From: an uncultured Coriobacteriaceae bacterium
Lineage (GTDB): Bacteria > Actinomycetota > Coriobacteriia > Coriobacteriales > Atopobiaceae
Reading direction: 5' to 3'
Length of the DNA: 64,000 nucleotides
NCBI GenBank assembly: GCA_902788705.1
Contig: CADALE010000001.1
Span: 1-64,000 of the forward strand
In this document: positions 9,388 through 17,019 of the stretch, one piece after another
Position numbering within the stretch: the first letter of the stretch is position 1
How the letters are laid out: each line of letters opens with the position of its first letter
Translations under genes and position numbers: made by a program
The notes under the pieces: generated by a model
The model's database searches: none
Told to the model about the DNA's origin: nothing
Seen by the model: the letters and a program-made list of their open reading frames with translations, nothing else

Positions 9388-10113
9388 ATGGCCAACTCGT
9401 CCCACATAGCACTCGTGCCCATCGACGGCGACCTTGACGTGACCACCGTGCCAACGGTGCGGCACACGCTTGACTCCCTCATTGACTCGGGGTGCCGACG
9501 CATCGTACTGAACCTGGCTGCCACCACCTATGTCGACTCTGCGGGCATGGGGCTCATTGTGGGCGTGGTGCGACGGATGCGGCAGCGCGGGGGGCTGGTG
9601 TCGCTTACCAACGTGTCGGCGTCGGTGGCCAGGGCGCTCTCCATCGCGCGCATCGTCGACTTCGTTCCCATCTCCGAGCTGGGAAGCCATCCACAGGTTC
9701 CCGAGCTGGCTGTGGGCACGCTGCCCATATGGCGCACCGTGCTGCGCATAGACCCCCACAACCTCTCGAAGACGCGTGCCCATGTGGCGCACCTGATCGA
9801 CCGCATGCCCTTCACTGCCGACGAGGCCTTCGACCTTGGGCTGGCCGTAGGCGAGGCCATCGGCAACGCGGTTGACCATGCCGGCGGGTTCGCGCTGGTG
9901 GAGGTCTCGTGCTTCCGTGACCGCGCGGTCATCGAGGTGAGCGACTGTGGGCAGGGATTTGACACGCGGCAGTGCGCGAAGGCTGTCGAGCCCGATGCCG
10001 AGCGGGGGAGGGGCATCTCGCTGATGCGCCTGCTTGCCGACTCGGTGGAGATTGCCCCCAAGCCGTCGGGAGCGGGCACCTGCGTGCGCATCGTGAAGCT
10101 ACTGCCGCGATAA
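9388..10113 (+). CDS. STAS anti-sigma-factor antagonist fused to RsbW/SpoIIAB-type HATPase kinase
   Basis: 241-residue two-domain protein. Residues 1-100 are a STAS domain of the RsbV/SpoIIAA type with the phosphoacceptor region YVDSAGMG. Residues about 110-241 are a GHKL ATPase of the RsbW type: N-box EAIGNAVDHAG, G1 box DCGQGFD and G2 box GRGISL. In the classical module these are separate proteins, the kinase phosphorylating the antagonist. Here both are in one chain next to a PP2C phosphatase gene. A GTG at 9343 is in frame, but the ATG at 9388 sits right before the STAS fold. It may control a sigma factor encoded elsewhere or a non-sigma target; neither is shown by the sequence. Confidence 0.85.
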   Translation: MANSSHIALVPIDGDLDVTTVPTVRHTLDSLIDSGCRRIVLNLAATTYVDSAGMGLIVGVVRRMRQRGGLVSLTNVSASVARALSIARIVDFVPISELGSHPQVPELAVGTLPIWRTVLRIDPHNLSKTRAHVAHLIDRMPFTADEAFDLGLAVGEAIGNAVDHAGGFALVEVSCFRDRAVIEVSDCGQGFDTRQCAKAVEPDAERGRGISLMRLLADSVEIAPKPSGAGTCVRIVKLLPR

Positions 10114-10165
10114 CAAGCCCGCTACCTGCGGTCTTCAGAATTGGCCAACAATTTGAAATTCATGC

Positions 10166-10194
10166 TTGCATCAGGGGGCGATATGAGGCATACT
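10166..10194 (+). promoter_or_regulatory. Promoter of tRNA-Gly/tRNA-Cys
   Basis: TTGCAT, a 17-bp spacer, then CATACT, 13 bp before tRNA-Gly. The upstream stretch from 10144 (CCAACAATTTGAAATTC) resembles that of the tRNA-Leu promoter. Confidence 0.7.
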
Positions 10195-10207
10195 ACTCCT
10201 TGCGTTC

Positions 10208-10283
10208 GCGGGCTTAGCGCAGTTGGTAGCGCGCCACCTTGCCAAGGTGGAGGTCGCGGGTTCGAACCCCGTAGCCCGCTCCA
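10208..10283 (+). tRNA. tRNA-Gly (anticodon GCC)
   Basis: Acceptor stem GCGGGCT/AGCCCGC, anticodon loop TTGCCAA (GCC), T-loop GTTCGAACC, discriminator T and encoded CCA. Confidence 0.96.
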
Positions 10284-10294
10284 TGCATCACCAC

Positions 10295-10368
10295 GGCGAC
10301 GTGGCCAAGTGGTAAGGCAGAGGCCTGCAAAGCCTTCATCTCCAGTTCGAATCTGGACGTCGCCTCCA
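10295..10368 (+). tRNA. tRNA-Cys (anticodon GCA)
   Basis: Acceptor stem GGCGACG/CGTCGCC, anticodon loop CTGCAAA (GCA), T-loop GTTCGAATC, discriminator T and encoded CCA. It is 11 bp after tRNA-Gly and probably co-transcribed with it. Confidence 0.96.
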
Positions 10369-10377
10369 AGATGGTTC

Positions 10378-10412
10378 AGGGCCGGAAGCAAAAGCTTCCG
10401 GCCCTGCTTCGT
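10378..10412 (+). terminator. Terminator after tRNA-Gly/tRNA-Cys
   Basis: Perfect 12-13-bp stem (CAGGGCCGGAAGC and its complement) with an AAAA loop, then CTTCGT. Confidence 0.85.
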
Positions 10413-10472
10413 ATGTCGGACTAGTGGCAGATGGCTGTGCCCGCTCCGAGCACTTCCACCACATTCCAGATC

Positions 10473-10498
10473 CGTTAGGGTACGGCTGTGGACGTACC
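10473..10498. repeat. 26-bp direct repeat copy 1, with GGTACG...CGTACC palindrome
   Basis: The repeat starts CGTTAGGGTACGGCTGT and differs from the copy at 10537-10562 by two bases. Positions 10479-10498 form an inverted repeat GGTACG/CGTACC. The surrounding stretch 10413-10799 contains no gene I can support. Confidence 0.7.
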
Positions 10499-10536
10499 AT
10501 AGCGGCCAGAAGGACCCTAAATCGGCCTACGTGCCT

Positions 10537-10562
10537 CGTTAGGGTACGGCTGTAGATGTACC
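10537..10562. repeat. 26-bp direct repeat copy 2
   Basis: Second copy of the 10473-10498 element, 64 bp further on. Its palindrome (10543-10562) is GGTAC/GTACC. Confidence 0.7.
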
Positions 10563-10799
10563 CCATGACCCACATGTCGCCCCTAGGGTGGGGACTGTGG
10601 GCCACATCCCAAATGTGTGTGAGATTTGAAGGGCGCATGTCCCGAAAGACCGAAGCTTCAAGGAATCGCGGATGTGCGGTGATGGCGTGATGCCCTCGCT
10701 GCCAGCGGCTGCGCTTCCAAACTTGCAGGCAAGACGAGCGCCCCCGCCAGTTATGGGTCAGCCAGGTGCCAAAGAAATGCAAGGTCAGGTGGCTATGCT

Positions 10800-10828
10800 T
10801 TGAGGTCGCACGCGATGTCCGATATCTT
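10800..10828 (+). promoter_or_regulatory. Possible promoter of the AbiEi-like gene
   Basis: TTGAGG, a 17-bp spacer, then TATCTT. The ATG at 10843 is only 14 bp beyond the -10, so the transcript would have a very short leader. Confidence 0.45.
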
Positions 10829-10842
10829 AGGGGGCACCTCAC

Positions 10843-11877
10843 ATGCCGACACACAATACCTTGCCCGCCGTTACGAACAACGCGAGTATTCCCTGTGTCC
10901 CACGCCGGTCGACACCGTCAATCGGCGTCTCCCGCCGCTGCGTGCGTCCCGCCTCGAACGCGGAGCGCAGACGGCTTGAACGCCAGGTGCAGCAGGGCAA
11001 CTACGTGGTGCCAGCAAGGGGTATGTTCGCCCCATCCCAAGAGTGGGAGCAGGCTACGAAGGCAGACCAGGTGCGCTGCATCATCCGAACGCTGGCTGAC
11101 GACCATCCAAGCTGGGTATTCTGTCTTTTCTCGGCAGCCCTTGCCTATGGTTTGGACGCAGGCTGCGGCGACATCGTGCCCGTTCACGTGTGCGTGAAAA
11201 GAAATGGCAGGTCTAAGGGAAGCACTCTCGTCCAGCGACATACCATCCAGTGCGCCAGCCCCACCGTGGTTGACGGGGTGATGCTTACCCCTGCCGCGCA
11301 GACAGTTGCAGACTGCCTCTGCCAACTACCGTTTCCGCAGGCCCTTGCCCTTGCCGACTCGGCCCTGAGGGTGCTTGGGCTTGCGAGGGAGGAGCTGTAT
11401 GCCCAGCTGGGTGACGCGGGTGATGGGCTGGAAGGGCAGATTGCACGCTGGGCGGTGGTGTGGGCGGATGCGCGTGCGGCAAATGCTGACGAGTCGGCCG
11501 CGCGTGCAGCGATGATCGAGGAGGGGTTCATGCTTCCCGAGCTGCGATGCTTCATCGACGACCCCTTCATGGAGGAGGGTGGGATTTGGGTCACCTTTGC
11601 GTGGAGGCTGGCCGATGAGGTGGTCATGGCTGCGCAGTTGGAGGAAGATGACCTCGACGCGCGTGCCAAGGCGCCGAATGCCGGTGCCGCGCAAGAGGGG
11701 CAGCACGTTGACCCACCGCATGTTGAGCGCGTCACCTCGAGGCGCTTGCGCCTTCTGCGCCTCACACCCCAAGACGTGGCAGACCGGTCACGATTCGTGC
11801 AGATGCTCCAGCTGCTTGGCGTGCCGCGCGGGGCATCGCGCCACCCGGTGCGCTATCCTGTTTGTGCAATGCCGTAG
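10843..11877 (+). CDS. AbiEi-like antitoxin/regulator with degenerate nuclease-like C-terminus (tentative)
   Basis: 344-residue protein. The N-terminal half contains an Arg-rich segment, then a region around GNYVVPARGMFA and an Ala/Leu-rich core (SAALAYGLDAG, LTPAAQTVADCL). This resembles actinobacterial AbiEi-type transcriptional regulators of type IV toxin-antitoxin systems. The C-terminus (RLLRLTPQDVADRSRFVQML, then LLGVPR) resembles the end of DUF559/Vsr-like endonuclease domains commonly fused to them, but I see no clear catalytic Asp/Glu-X-Lys set. No AbiEii toxin gene lies beside it. It follows the tRNA-Gly/Cys unit, a common integration region. Function is uncertain; the family call is from motif resemblance only. 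Confidence 0.5.
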   Translation: MPTHNTLPAVTNNASIPCVPRRSTPSIGVSRRCVRPASNAERRRLERQVQQGNYVVPARGMFAPSQEWEQATKADQVRCIIRTLADDHPSWVFCLFSAALAYGLDAGCGDIVPVHVCVKRNGRSKGSTLVQRHTIQCASPTVVDGVMLTPAAQTVADCLCQLPFPQALALADSALRVLGLAREELYAQLGDAGDGLEGQIARWAVVWADARAANADESAARAAMIEEGFMLPELRCFIDDPFMEEGGIWVTFAWRLADEVVMAAQLEEDDLDARAKAPNAGAAQEGQHVDPPHVERVTSRRLRLLRLTPQDVADRSRFVQMLQLLGVPRGASRHPVRYPVCAMP

Positions 11878-11896
11878 CCCTGAAGCGAAGGACCCT

Positions 11897-13126
11897 ATGC
11901 CCGCACAGCCTGCCATGTCAACACCTCCTGCCGCATCGAGCATGCCAGCACACGAGGCATACCTCGACTATGCCGCTGCGACACCCATGGACCCGCAGGT
12001 GGTGCAGGCCATGCTGCCCTACCTGTCCGAGCGATTTGAGAACCCCTCGGCACCCTATGCACGCGCACGCCAGGCGCGCGTGGCACTTGAGGAGGCCCGT
12101 GCCACGCTTGCGCACCTCATCGGTGCAAGGCCGGGCAACGTGGTGCTTACCGCAGGTGCCACCGAGGCGAACAACCTGGCCTTTGCCGCCACCGATGGCC
12201 CGGTGCTGGTTGACGCCATCGAGCACGAGAGCGTGCTGGCCTGTGCACAGGCACGCGGAGCGGTGGTTGTGCCCGTCACCTCAGACGGCCGCGTAGATCC
12301 GCGCGACGTGCAGGCCGCGCTCACCTCCGAGGTGACCCTCGTGTCAATAGAGCTCGCAAATGGCGAGATTGGTACCATCCAGCCCATCCGCGAGATTGCC
12401 AACGTGGTTGCCGCCGAGCGTGACCGTCGTCTGCGCAATGGGGAGCGCACCCCGCTCTACCTGCATGCCGATGCCTCACAGGCGGCACCCGTCCTCTCGG
12501 TCAACGTGAGCAGCCTTCGGGTTGACCTGCTCACCCTCTCGGCGGCCAAGTTGTATGGCCCCAAACAGGTGGGCCTTCTGTGGGCGGCCGACGGCGTGCC
12601 GCTGCGGCCGCTGGTGCGCGGGGGTGGCCAGGAGTCGGGCGTGCGCTCGGGTACCGAGAACGTGGCGGGCGCCGTAGCGTTCGCCCGTGCCTTGCAACTG
12701 GCCAGCGAGCTGCGTGCGCAGGAGGCGCGTCGCCTTGCCCAGCTGCGCGACCAGCTTGAGCGGTCCCTTCGCGAGCAGATTCCTTGGATGATCACCCCGG
12801 GTCCCAGAAGCGCCGCCCGCCGACTGCCTGGCCTGCTCAGCGTGTCGTTTCCGGGCCTCGAGGCGCGTCGCCTGGTGGTCCTGCTTGAGCGTCAGGGCGT
12901 GTCGGTGGGCACGGGCAGCGCATGCGCGGCAAGCCGCATGCGCGTGAGCCACGTGCTTCAGGCCATCGGGCTGAGCGAGGAGGAGGCGGCGGGCAGCCTG
13001 CGCATCACCTTGGGCAGGCCCACCACCAGCGACGACATTGTCTATGCGGCGCAGGCCATCGTTGCCTGCGTCCACGAGGAGTGCCAGCGCGTAGGCCTTG
13101 ACGCCCAGACGGGAGGTCGGTCATGA
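11897..13126 (+). CDS. Cysteine desulfurase (NifS/IscS family)
   Basis: 409-residue PLP enzyme that takes sulfur from cysteine as a persulfide. The N-terminal EAYLDYAAATPMDP is a family hallmark. The PLP Lys lies in SAAKLYGPKQVG. The catalytic Cys is in GTGSACAAS (about residue 343), a short-loop position typical of NifS-like class I enzymes. The last 4 bp overlap the start of mnmA (ATGA), so the two are translationally coupled. The enzyme is therefore likely to be the sulfur donor for tRNA thiolation, perhaps also for Fe-S clusters. The frame is open well upstream; the ATG at 11897 follows GAAGGA and begins the family-like sequence. Iron-sulfur scaffold genes are not adjacent. Confidence 0.9.
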   Translation: MPAQPAMSTPPAASSMPAHEAYLDYAAATPMDPQVVQAMLPYLSERFENPSAPYARARQARVALEEARATLAHLIGARPGNVVLTAGATEANNLAFAATDGPVLVDAIEHESVLACAQARGAVVVPVTSDGRVDPRDVQAALTSEVTLVSIELANGEIGTIQPIREIANVVAAERDRRLRNGERTPLYLHADASQAAPVLSVNVSSLRVDLLTLSAAKLYGPKQVGLLWAADGVPLRPLVRGGGQESGVRSGTENVAGAVAFARALQLASELRAQEARRLAQLRDQLERSLREQIPWMITPGPRSAARRLPGLLSVSFPGLEARRLVVLLERQGVSVGTGSACAASRMRVSHVLQAIGLSEEEAAGSLRITLGRPTTSDDIVYAAQAIVACVHEECQRVGLDAQTGGRS

Positions 13127-14211
13127 GCGCGCGGGAAACGGGCGGTCGCGTCTTCCTGGGAATGAGCGGTGGCGTCGACTCGTCCTTGGCGGCGGCGCTG
13201 CTGCTTGAGCAGGGCTATGACGTGCGAGGCATCTACATGCGCAACTGGTCGCGAGACCTACCCGGCTTTCGGTGCCCGTGGGCCGACGAGCTGGCGGATG
13301 CCGAGCGCGTGGCCGTAACCCTGGGCATCCAGCTGGACGTCTGGGACTGCGAGGCCGAGTACAAGGCCACCGTGGTGGACTACCTGGTGGATTCGTACGC
13401 GCGTGGCTATACGCCCAACCCCGACGTGATGTGCAACCAGACGGTGAAGTTTGGCACGTTTGCCCAGCGCGCCTTTGCCGAGGGTGCCGACTACGTAGCC
13501 ACGGGCCACTATGCCCGCGTGCGGCATGGCAAGGACGGTCGCCCTGCGCAGCTGTATCGAGCCTGCGACGAGCACAAGGACCAGACCTACTTCCTGTGGC
13601 GCGTGGACGGGCACGTGTTCAACCGTGCGCTCTTTCCCGTGGGAGACATCCAGAACAAGGCCGAGGTGCGCCGCATGTGCGCGGAGCGTGGCCTGGGAAT
13701 AGAGAACAAGCCCGACTCCGACGGTATCTGCTTCATCGGCCCGGTCGGCCTGCGCACGTTTCTGCTGGACGCGCTCGAGCGCAGGTCGGGTGACGTGGTG
13801 GAGTGGGAGACGGGCAAGGTGCTGGGCCACCACGACGGCGCGTTCCTCTTCACGGTGGGGCAGCGTCGCGGGCTTAACCTGGGTGGTGGGCCAGCGCGCT
13901 ACGTGGTCTCCACCGACACGCAGGAAAACGTGGTGTACGTCACGGCAGACCGCGACTGCCCGGCGCTCTGGACGACCGAGCTATCGCTCGAGGACTGCCG
14001 CTGGATTGCGGGCGAGGCGCCTGCTGCGGGATCGTACCTAGTGCGGACCCGTCATACGGGCACGTTGCGCCGCGCTCATGTCGAGCCGGCAGGGGAGGGC
14101 AGCTGCCACCTGGCGCTGGACGAGCCCATGCGCACGGTGGCGCCTGGCCAAAGCGCCGTGGTGTACGATGGCCTGGCGTGCCTTGGCGGGGGCCTGATAG
14201 CCCGCACGTAG
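13123..14211 (+). CDS. mnmA: tRNA-specific 2-thiouridylase MnmA
   Basis: 362-residue enzyme that makes 2-thiouridine at wobble position 34 of Lys, Glu and Gln tRNAs. The ATP PP-loop is FLGMSGGVDSS (about 11-21). The first catalytic Cys lies in DVMCNQTVKFG (Cys 104) and the second in SDGICFIG (about 203). The central domain with a GQRRGLNLGG motif and a C-terminal beta-barrel follow, as in the family. It is coupled to the upstream cysteine desulfurase by an ATGA overlap, which fits sulfur relay directly to MnmA. Length is normal. Confidence 0.95.
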   Translation: MSARETGGRVFLGMSGGVDSSLAAALLLEQGYDVRGIYMRNWSRDLPGFRCPWADELADAERVAVTLGIQLDVWDCEAEYKATVVDYLVDSYARGYTPNPDVMCNQTVKFGTFAQRAFAEGADYVATGHYARVRHGKDGRPAQLYRACDEHKDQTYFLWRVDGHVFNRALFPVGDIQNKAEVRRMCAERGLGIENKPDSDGICFIGPVGLRTFLLDALERRSGDVVEWETGKVLGHHDGAFLFTVGQRRGLNLGGGPARYVVSTDTQENVVYVTADRDCPALWTTELSLEDCRWIAGEAPAAGSYLVRTRHTGTLRRAHVEPAGEGSCHLALDEPMRTVAPGQSAVVYDGLACLGGGLIART

Positions 14212-14316
14212 GCGCCGCTGGCGAGACCCTCGCCCTTCGCAGCTGCGCTATACTCTGCACGTCGCCTCGTTTTGTTGGACACCCGATATGTCGCTGGGAC
14301 GTCGGAAGGGACCCTC

Positions 14317-14658
14317 ATGGCCGGCTTCTCCATCGTGATGCTCATACTGCTCTTCTTCTGGCCCGTCGCGCTTGCCGTCGCGGTGCTGTACCTCGCGTTC
14401 GAGGCGGCGGCCCTCGTCATAACCAGCCCGGCGTTTCCGTTGCTGGTCATCGCCATGCTGGCGTGCGTGCTGGGCTGTGCCAACGCCGCACTAGTCATGT
14501 GGCGCCGCTTCCGTGACCCAGAGGGCCACCCCATAACGCTGCGTGCGTTTCGCTGGACCCTCGTGCTGTTTGGCGTGTCGTTCGTGGCCTTGTGCCTAGG
14601 CACCTGGCAGGCGGGTGTGGCGCTGCTGGGCCTCTGGCGCTCGGTCGATGGGGGCTAG
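14317..14658 (+). CDS. Small integral membrane protein, unknown function
   Basis: 113 residues, not recognised. Nearly the whole protein is hydrophobic: helices at about 4-32, 36-57 and 80-105, with a charged loop (RRFRDPEGHP) between the second and third. The ATG at 14317 follows GGAAGGGA. A TATACT at 14249-14254 could be its -10. The downstream small ORF (14703) begins 44 bp after its stop, and the two may be co-transcribed. Membrane location is inferred from hydrophobicity alone. Confidence 0.65.
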   Translation: MAGFSIVMLILLFFWPVALAVAVLYLAFEAAALVITSPAFPLLVIAMLACVLGCANAALVMWRRFRDPEGHPITLRAFRWTLVLFGVSFVALCLGTWQAGVALLGLWRSVDGG

Positions 14659-14702
14659 CAGCCCCATCGCTCTTGCGCAATGCCGGTGGCCTCGAGCGCA
14701 CG

Positions 14703-14891
14703 GTGACCGTGTACGACGAGCACGGCGACGTGCTGCAGGAGTGGCACGGCACCTTCGACCTCGATAACAACGACCAGGAGATCTACTTCGACGTTGAGGG
14801 CAGGCGCGTCGTCATCCAGGGCGGCATCGTCATCGTGCAGGAGGAGACCGAGGAGGAGTGGCAGGCCCGCGTGGCCCAGCGCAACGGCTAG
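14703..14891 (+). CDS. Small acidic protein, unknown function
   Basis: About 62 residues from the GTG at 14703; a TTG at 14673 would add ten. The sequence is beta-rich and acidic (YDEHGDVLQEWHGTFDLD, IQGGIVIVQEETEEEW). The alternating pattern looks like a real small folded protein rather than noise. I do not recognise a family. It sits behind the small membrane protein and before a terminator at 14948, so the pair may form one unit. The start codon is uncertain because no strong ribosome site is visible. Confidence 0.55.
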   Translation: MTVYDEHGDVLQEWHGTFDLDNNDQEIYFDVEGRRVVIQGGIVIVQEETEEEWQARVAQRNG

Positions 14892-14947
14892 CCACAAGGA
14901 TGGACTGGCCGAGGGGAGTAAGCGCCCCCTGGCTTCTAGGCAGGCGA

Positions 14948-14980
14948 GGGGCCGAGGGGACACCACCCTTCGGCCCCTTT
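14948..14980 (+). terminator. Terminator before VanZ-like gene
   Basis: 12-bp stem (14948-14959 with 14966-14977, one G-U pair), 6-nt loop, then TTT. Confidence 0.8.
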
Positions 14981-14993
14981 CCCATGGTGACGT

Positions 14994-15007
14994 GGTACAG
15001 TCGTACC
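14994..15007. repeat. GGTAC(AGTC)GTACC palindrome at VanZ start
   Basis: A 5-bp inverted repeat directly abuts the ATG at 15008 and contains TACAGT (14996-15001), a possible -10. If that is the -10, the transcript is close to leaderless. Confidence 0.5.
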
Positions 15008-15568
15008 ATGGTCACGATTTCCTTCATACAGGGTGAGGTGCTGTTTGCCGTGGCATGGCTTGCCGTGCGCGTTGCAGTCTGCATGCGCCGGCACCGCGTG
15101 GACTGGGGGCACGAGGCGCGCTTGCTGCTCATGTACGTGAACCTGGCGGTGATCCTACGCTTCACCTTCTTTCCGTTCTCAAGGGTGGATGGCCGGGTGC
15201 AGCCGCTTGTTTTCGACCTTGCCGAGATGCTTCCGCTACGGCTGAACCTCGTACCGTTCAAGCAGCTGCTGTGGTATGAGACCACGAGGGACCTGCTGAT
15301 AAACCTCATAGGCAACGTCGCGATGTTCGTGCCCACGGGTATCGTCCTGCCCATCGTGTGGCCGAGGCTTGACCGGTTCTGGAAGGTCGTGCCTGCGGGC
15401 ATGCTCGTGTCGCTGTGCATCGAGGTGCTGCAGCTTCCCTTCAGCTCACGCGGAACCGACGTGGATGACCTGCTGCTCAACACGCTGGGTGTGACCATCG
15501 GCTACGTGCTGTTTTCGCTCGCGCGCGGGCTTCGGGCCAAAGGGGCTTCGAGCTGCAAATTGAATTAA
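15008..15568 (+). CDS. VanZ-like membrane protein
   Basis: 186 residues with a VanZ-family pattern: LRFTFFPF, NLVPFKQLLWYE, then LINLIGNVAMFVPTGI, and SLCIEVLQLPFSSRGTDVDD, followed by NTLGVTIGY. About four to five membrane helices are visible. VanZ proteins are associated with low-level teicoplanin resistance in enterococci, but most members have no known role. An upstream in-frame ATG (14984) would place the start inside the preceding terminator region, so 15008 is preferred. Nothing nearby points to a glycopeptide-resistance cluster. Confidence 0.85.
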   Translation: MVTISFIQGEVLFAVAWLAVRVAVCMRRHRVDWGHEARLLLMYVNLAVILRFTFFPFSRVDGRVQPLVFDLAEMLPLRLNLVPFKQLLWYETTRDLLINLIGNVAMFVPTGIVLPIVWPRLDRFWKVVPAGMLVSLCIEVLQLPFSSRGTDVDDLLLNTLGVTIGYVLFSLARGLRAKGASSCKLN

Positions 15569-15590
15569 TGTCCGGTGAGCGTGATAGGCT
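15562..15590 (+). promoter_or_regulatory. Shared 29-bp element, copy 1
   Basis: GAATTAATGTCCGGTG followed by a 13-bp half ending TAGGCT. It matches 16958-16986 at 25 of 29 positions. Both copies lie 34-74 bp upstream of an ATG on the same strand, so a common promoter or operator is likely. Confidence 0.55.
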
Positions 15591-15663
15591 CGCCCTTGAG
15601 GGAAGCCGTACCTAGCCGGCTTGCCCGCGACAACGTGTGCGCTGGGCGAAAGGACGAGTCACG

Positions 15664-16233
15664 ATGGACAACGTGTTTGAGATGGCGACGGGCCCGTACA
15701 TCCCGAAGGAGCACGAGGCGTATGGCTTGCTGCCCAGGCTGCAGGCGCATGGCGGGGAGGTGTTCTCGTACCCACCCGAGCTCAACGAGGTTGAGCAGGC
15801 GTTGTTCGAGGCAGAGGGCATCGTGGACGACGGTCAGCGGGCGTCGCTTATCATTCCCTACGGCATGTCCAGCTATGCGGAGTACTTTGCCCTGCTTGAT
15901 GGGTATGCCCAGAAGCATCGTGCCACGCGGCCCGATCTTGTTGGCGCGCTTGAGCGGCTGGCCGCAACCATCCGCCGCATGAACGTGAAGGAAGACTGGT
16001 CGGTGGTGCGCTATGTGGGCCACGAGTACGACAGCGACCCGCTGCGCTTCGGCCTTACGCGCGGTCGGTGCTACTACTGGCCCTGCAGCAAAGAGCAGCC
16101 CATCTACGAGGGCGTCATTGACGACGAGGAGTTCACCTCATATTGGTATCCATGCAATCCCGCAAGCTGGGAGGTCGTGCTGGACCCCACGGGCATGGCT
16201 ACGCGCACCCTTGCTGGCCAGGCCAGCGCCTAA
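15664..16233 (+). CDS. Hypothetical protein, 189 residues
   Basis: Not recognised. The sequence looks soluble and mixed alpha/beta, rich in aromatic residues (YGMSSYAEYFALLDGYAQ, then RGRCYYWPC and YWYPCNPASWEVV). There is no signal peptide or membrane helix. Four Cys/Trp-rich short segments lie in the C-terminal third. The start at 15664 follows AAAGGACGAG. A 29-bp element shared with the 17020 region sits about 75 bp upstream. It stands alone between the VanZ-like gene and two small minus-strand ORFs. Confidence 0.65.
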   Translation: MDNVFEMATGPYIPKEHEAYGLLPRLQAHGGEVFSYPPELNEVEQALFEAEGIVDDGQRASLIIPYGMSSYAEYFALLDGYAQKHRATRPDLVGALERLAATIRRMNVKEDWSVVRYVGHEYDSDPLRFGLTRGRCYYWPCSKEQPIYEGVIDDEEFTSYWYPCNPASWEVVLDPTGMATRTLAGQASA

Positions 16234-16260
16234 AGGGGCGGCGCCAAGGGATCGCATGCG

Positions 16261-16461
16261 CTACGAGCCGCTCCTGCGCTTGAGGCCGACGCAGTCCCTG
16301 TCGGCGTGCAGGATGCGACGGTACGCCTTGGTGGCGCGTCCGCTGGTGGCAACCAGCACGTCGTCGGCGCCGTCAAGGTAGTCGTGCGTGCGCAGGGCAG
16401 ACCTGCGCACGATGTGGTTCATCTCGGTTCGGTAATCCTTCATTGCATGCGATGCGCTCAC
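16261..16461 (-). CDS. Small hypothetical protein
   Basis: 66 residues from a GTG at 16461 (or 60 from the ATG at 16443). Basic, with the C-terminal segment ILHADRDCVGLKRRSG, which recalls short His/Cys tail motifs in unrelated proteins but is not enough for a family call. A GGAAGG lies upstream of the GTG. It is downstream of, and on the same strand as, the 16544-16804 ORF. It may be a real small gene, but I cannot exclude chance. Confidence 0.4.
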   Translation of the reverse strand: MSASHAMKDYRTEMNHIVRRSALRTHDYLDGADDVLVATSGRATKAYRRILHADRDCVGLKRRSGS

Positions 16462-16543
16462 GGGTGGCGCCTTCCACCGGAGGTTGCTCCTACGACGCCA
16501 GCATCATAGAGACCGCCTAGGCGCATCCGTTGCGAAAGCCGCG

Positions 16544-16804
16544 TTACCTCACGTCAACCCGAATCGACACGATGGACGAGACGGGAATGATGTGGCACGT
16601 CGTGCCGTACGTGTTTTTAATGCGATGGACAAGCAGGTACGGAGAGGCTTTGGTCAGGTCTTCAAGAAGCTGCTGGGCACGACACTCATTTGAGCGGTAC
16701 TGGGCTCCGTCGTTTATCGCCACTATGTTGATCTGCCACTCTCTGCTCTTGTTGGTCATGGAAACTGCCAGATTTGCCGCCGCCTTGAACTCCTCGATGT
16801 TCAT
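16544..16804 (-). CDS. Small hypothetical protein
   Basis: 86 residues, unrecognised. It begins MNIEEFKAAANLAVSMTNKS and has a balanced composition with beta-like C-terminal stretches (YLLVHRIKN, HIIPVSSIVSIRVDV). A strong ribosome site (GGAGGG, 5 bp before the ATG) supports it. A 7-bp hairpin (16833-16853) lies in its leader. Codon use is less GC-biased than that of the neighbours, which may mark acquired DNA. It probably heads a small minus-strand unit with the 16261 ORF. Confidence 0.6.
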   Translation of the reverse strand: MNIEEFKAAANLAVSMTNKSREWQINIVAINDGAQYRSNECRAQQLLEDLTKASPYLLVHRIKNTYGTTCHIIPVSSIVSIRVDVR

Positions 16805-16957
16805 GTTCCCTCCTTACCGTCCGACTCCCTGATGCTGCCGTCGACAGGCAGCAGTTTCACGTGTCTATAGGGTAGCTGTTCCGAGCGCGTCGCGTTCCCC
16901 TCGAAGGGCTACGGACGCGTCGCGTGCCTTCGAGCGAATCCCTCGGAATGCTTTTAG

Positions 16958-16986
16958 GAATTAATGTCCGGTGGCCTTGTTAGGCT
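16958..16986 (+). promoter_or_regulatory. Shared 29-bp element, copy 2
   Basis: Second copy of the element at 15562-15590, 34 bp before the ATG at 17020. Confidence 0.55.
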
Positions 16987-17019
16987 TTCAGCAGGCTGAA
17001 TCCAACAGGGGAGGTAGGG

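Noticed and set aside
10122-10391. Minus-strand ORF with RTGDEGFAGLCL and SNPRPPPWQGGALP
   Set aside because: It is the read-through translation of tRNA-Gly and tRNA-Cys, a well-known artefact. The ORF at 20288-20473 over tRNA-Val is the same.
14592-14702. Longer N-terminus for the small acidic protein
   Set aside because: The upstream codons overlap the preceding gene in another frame and look random.
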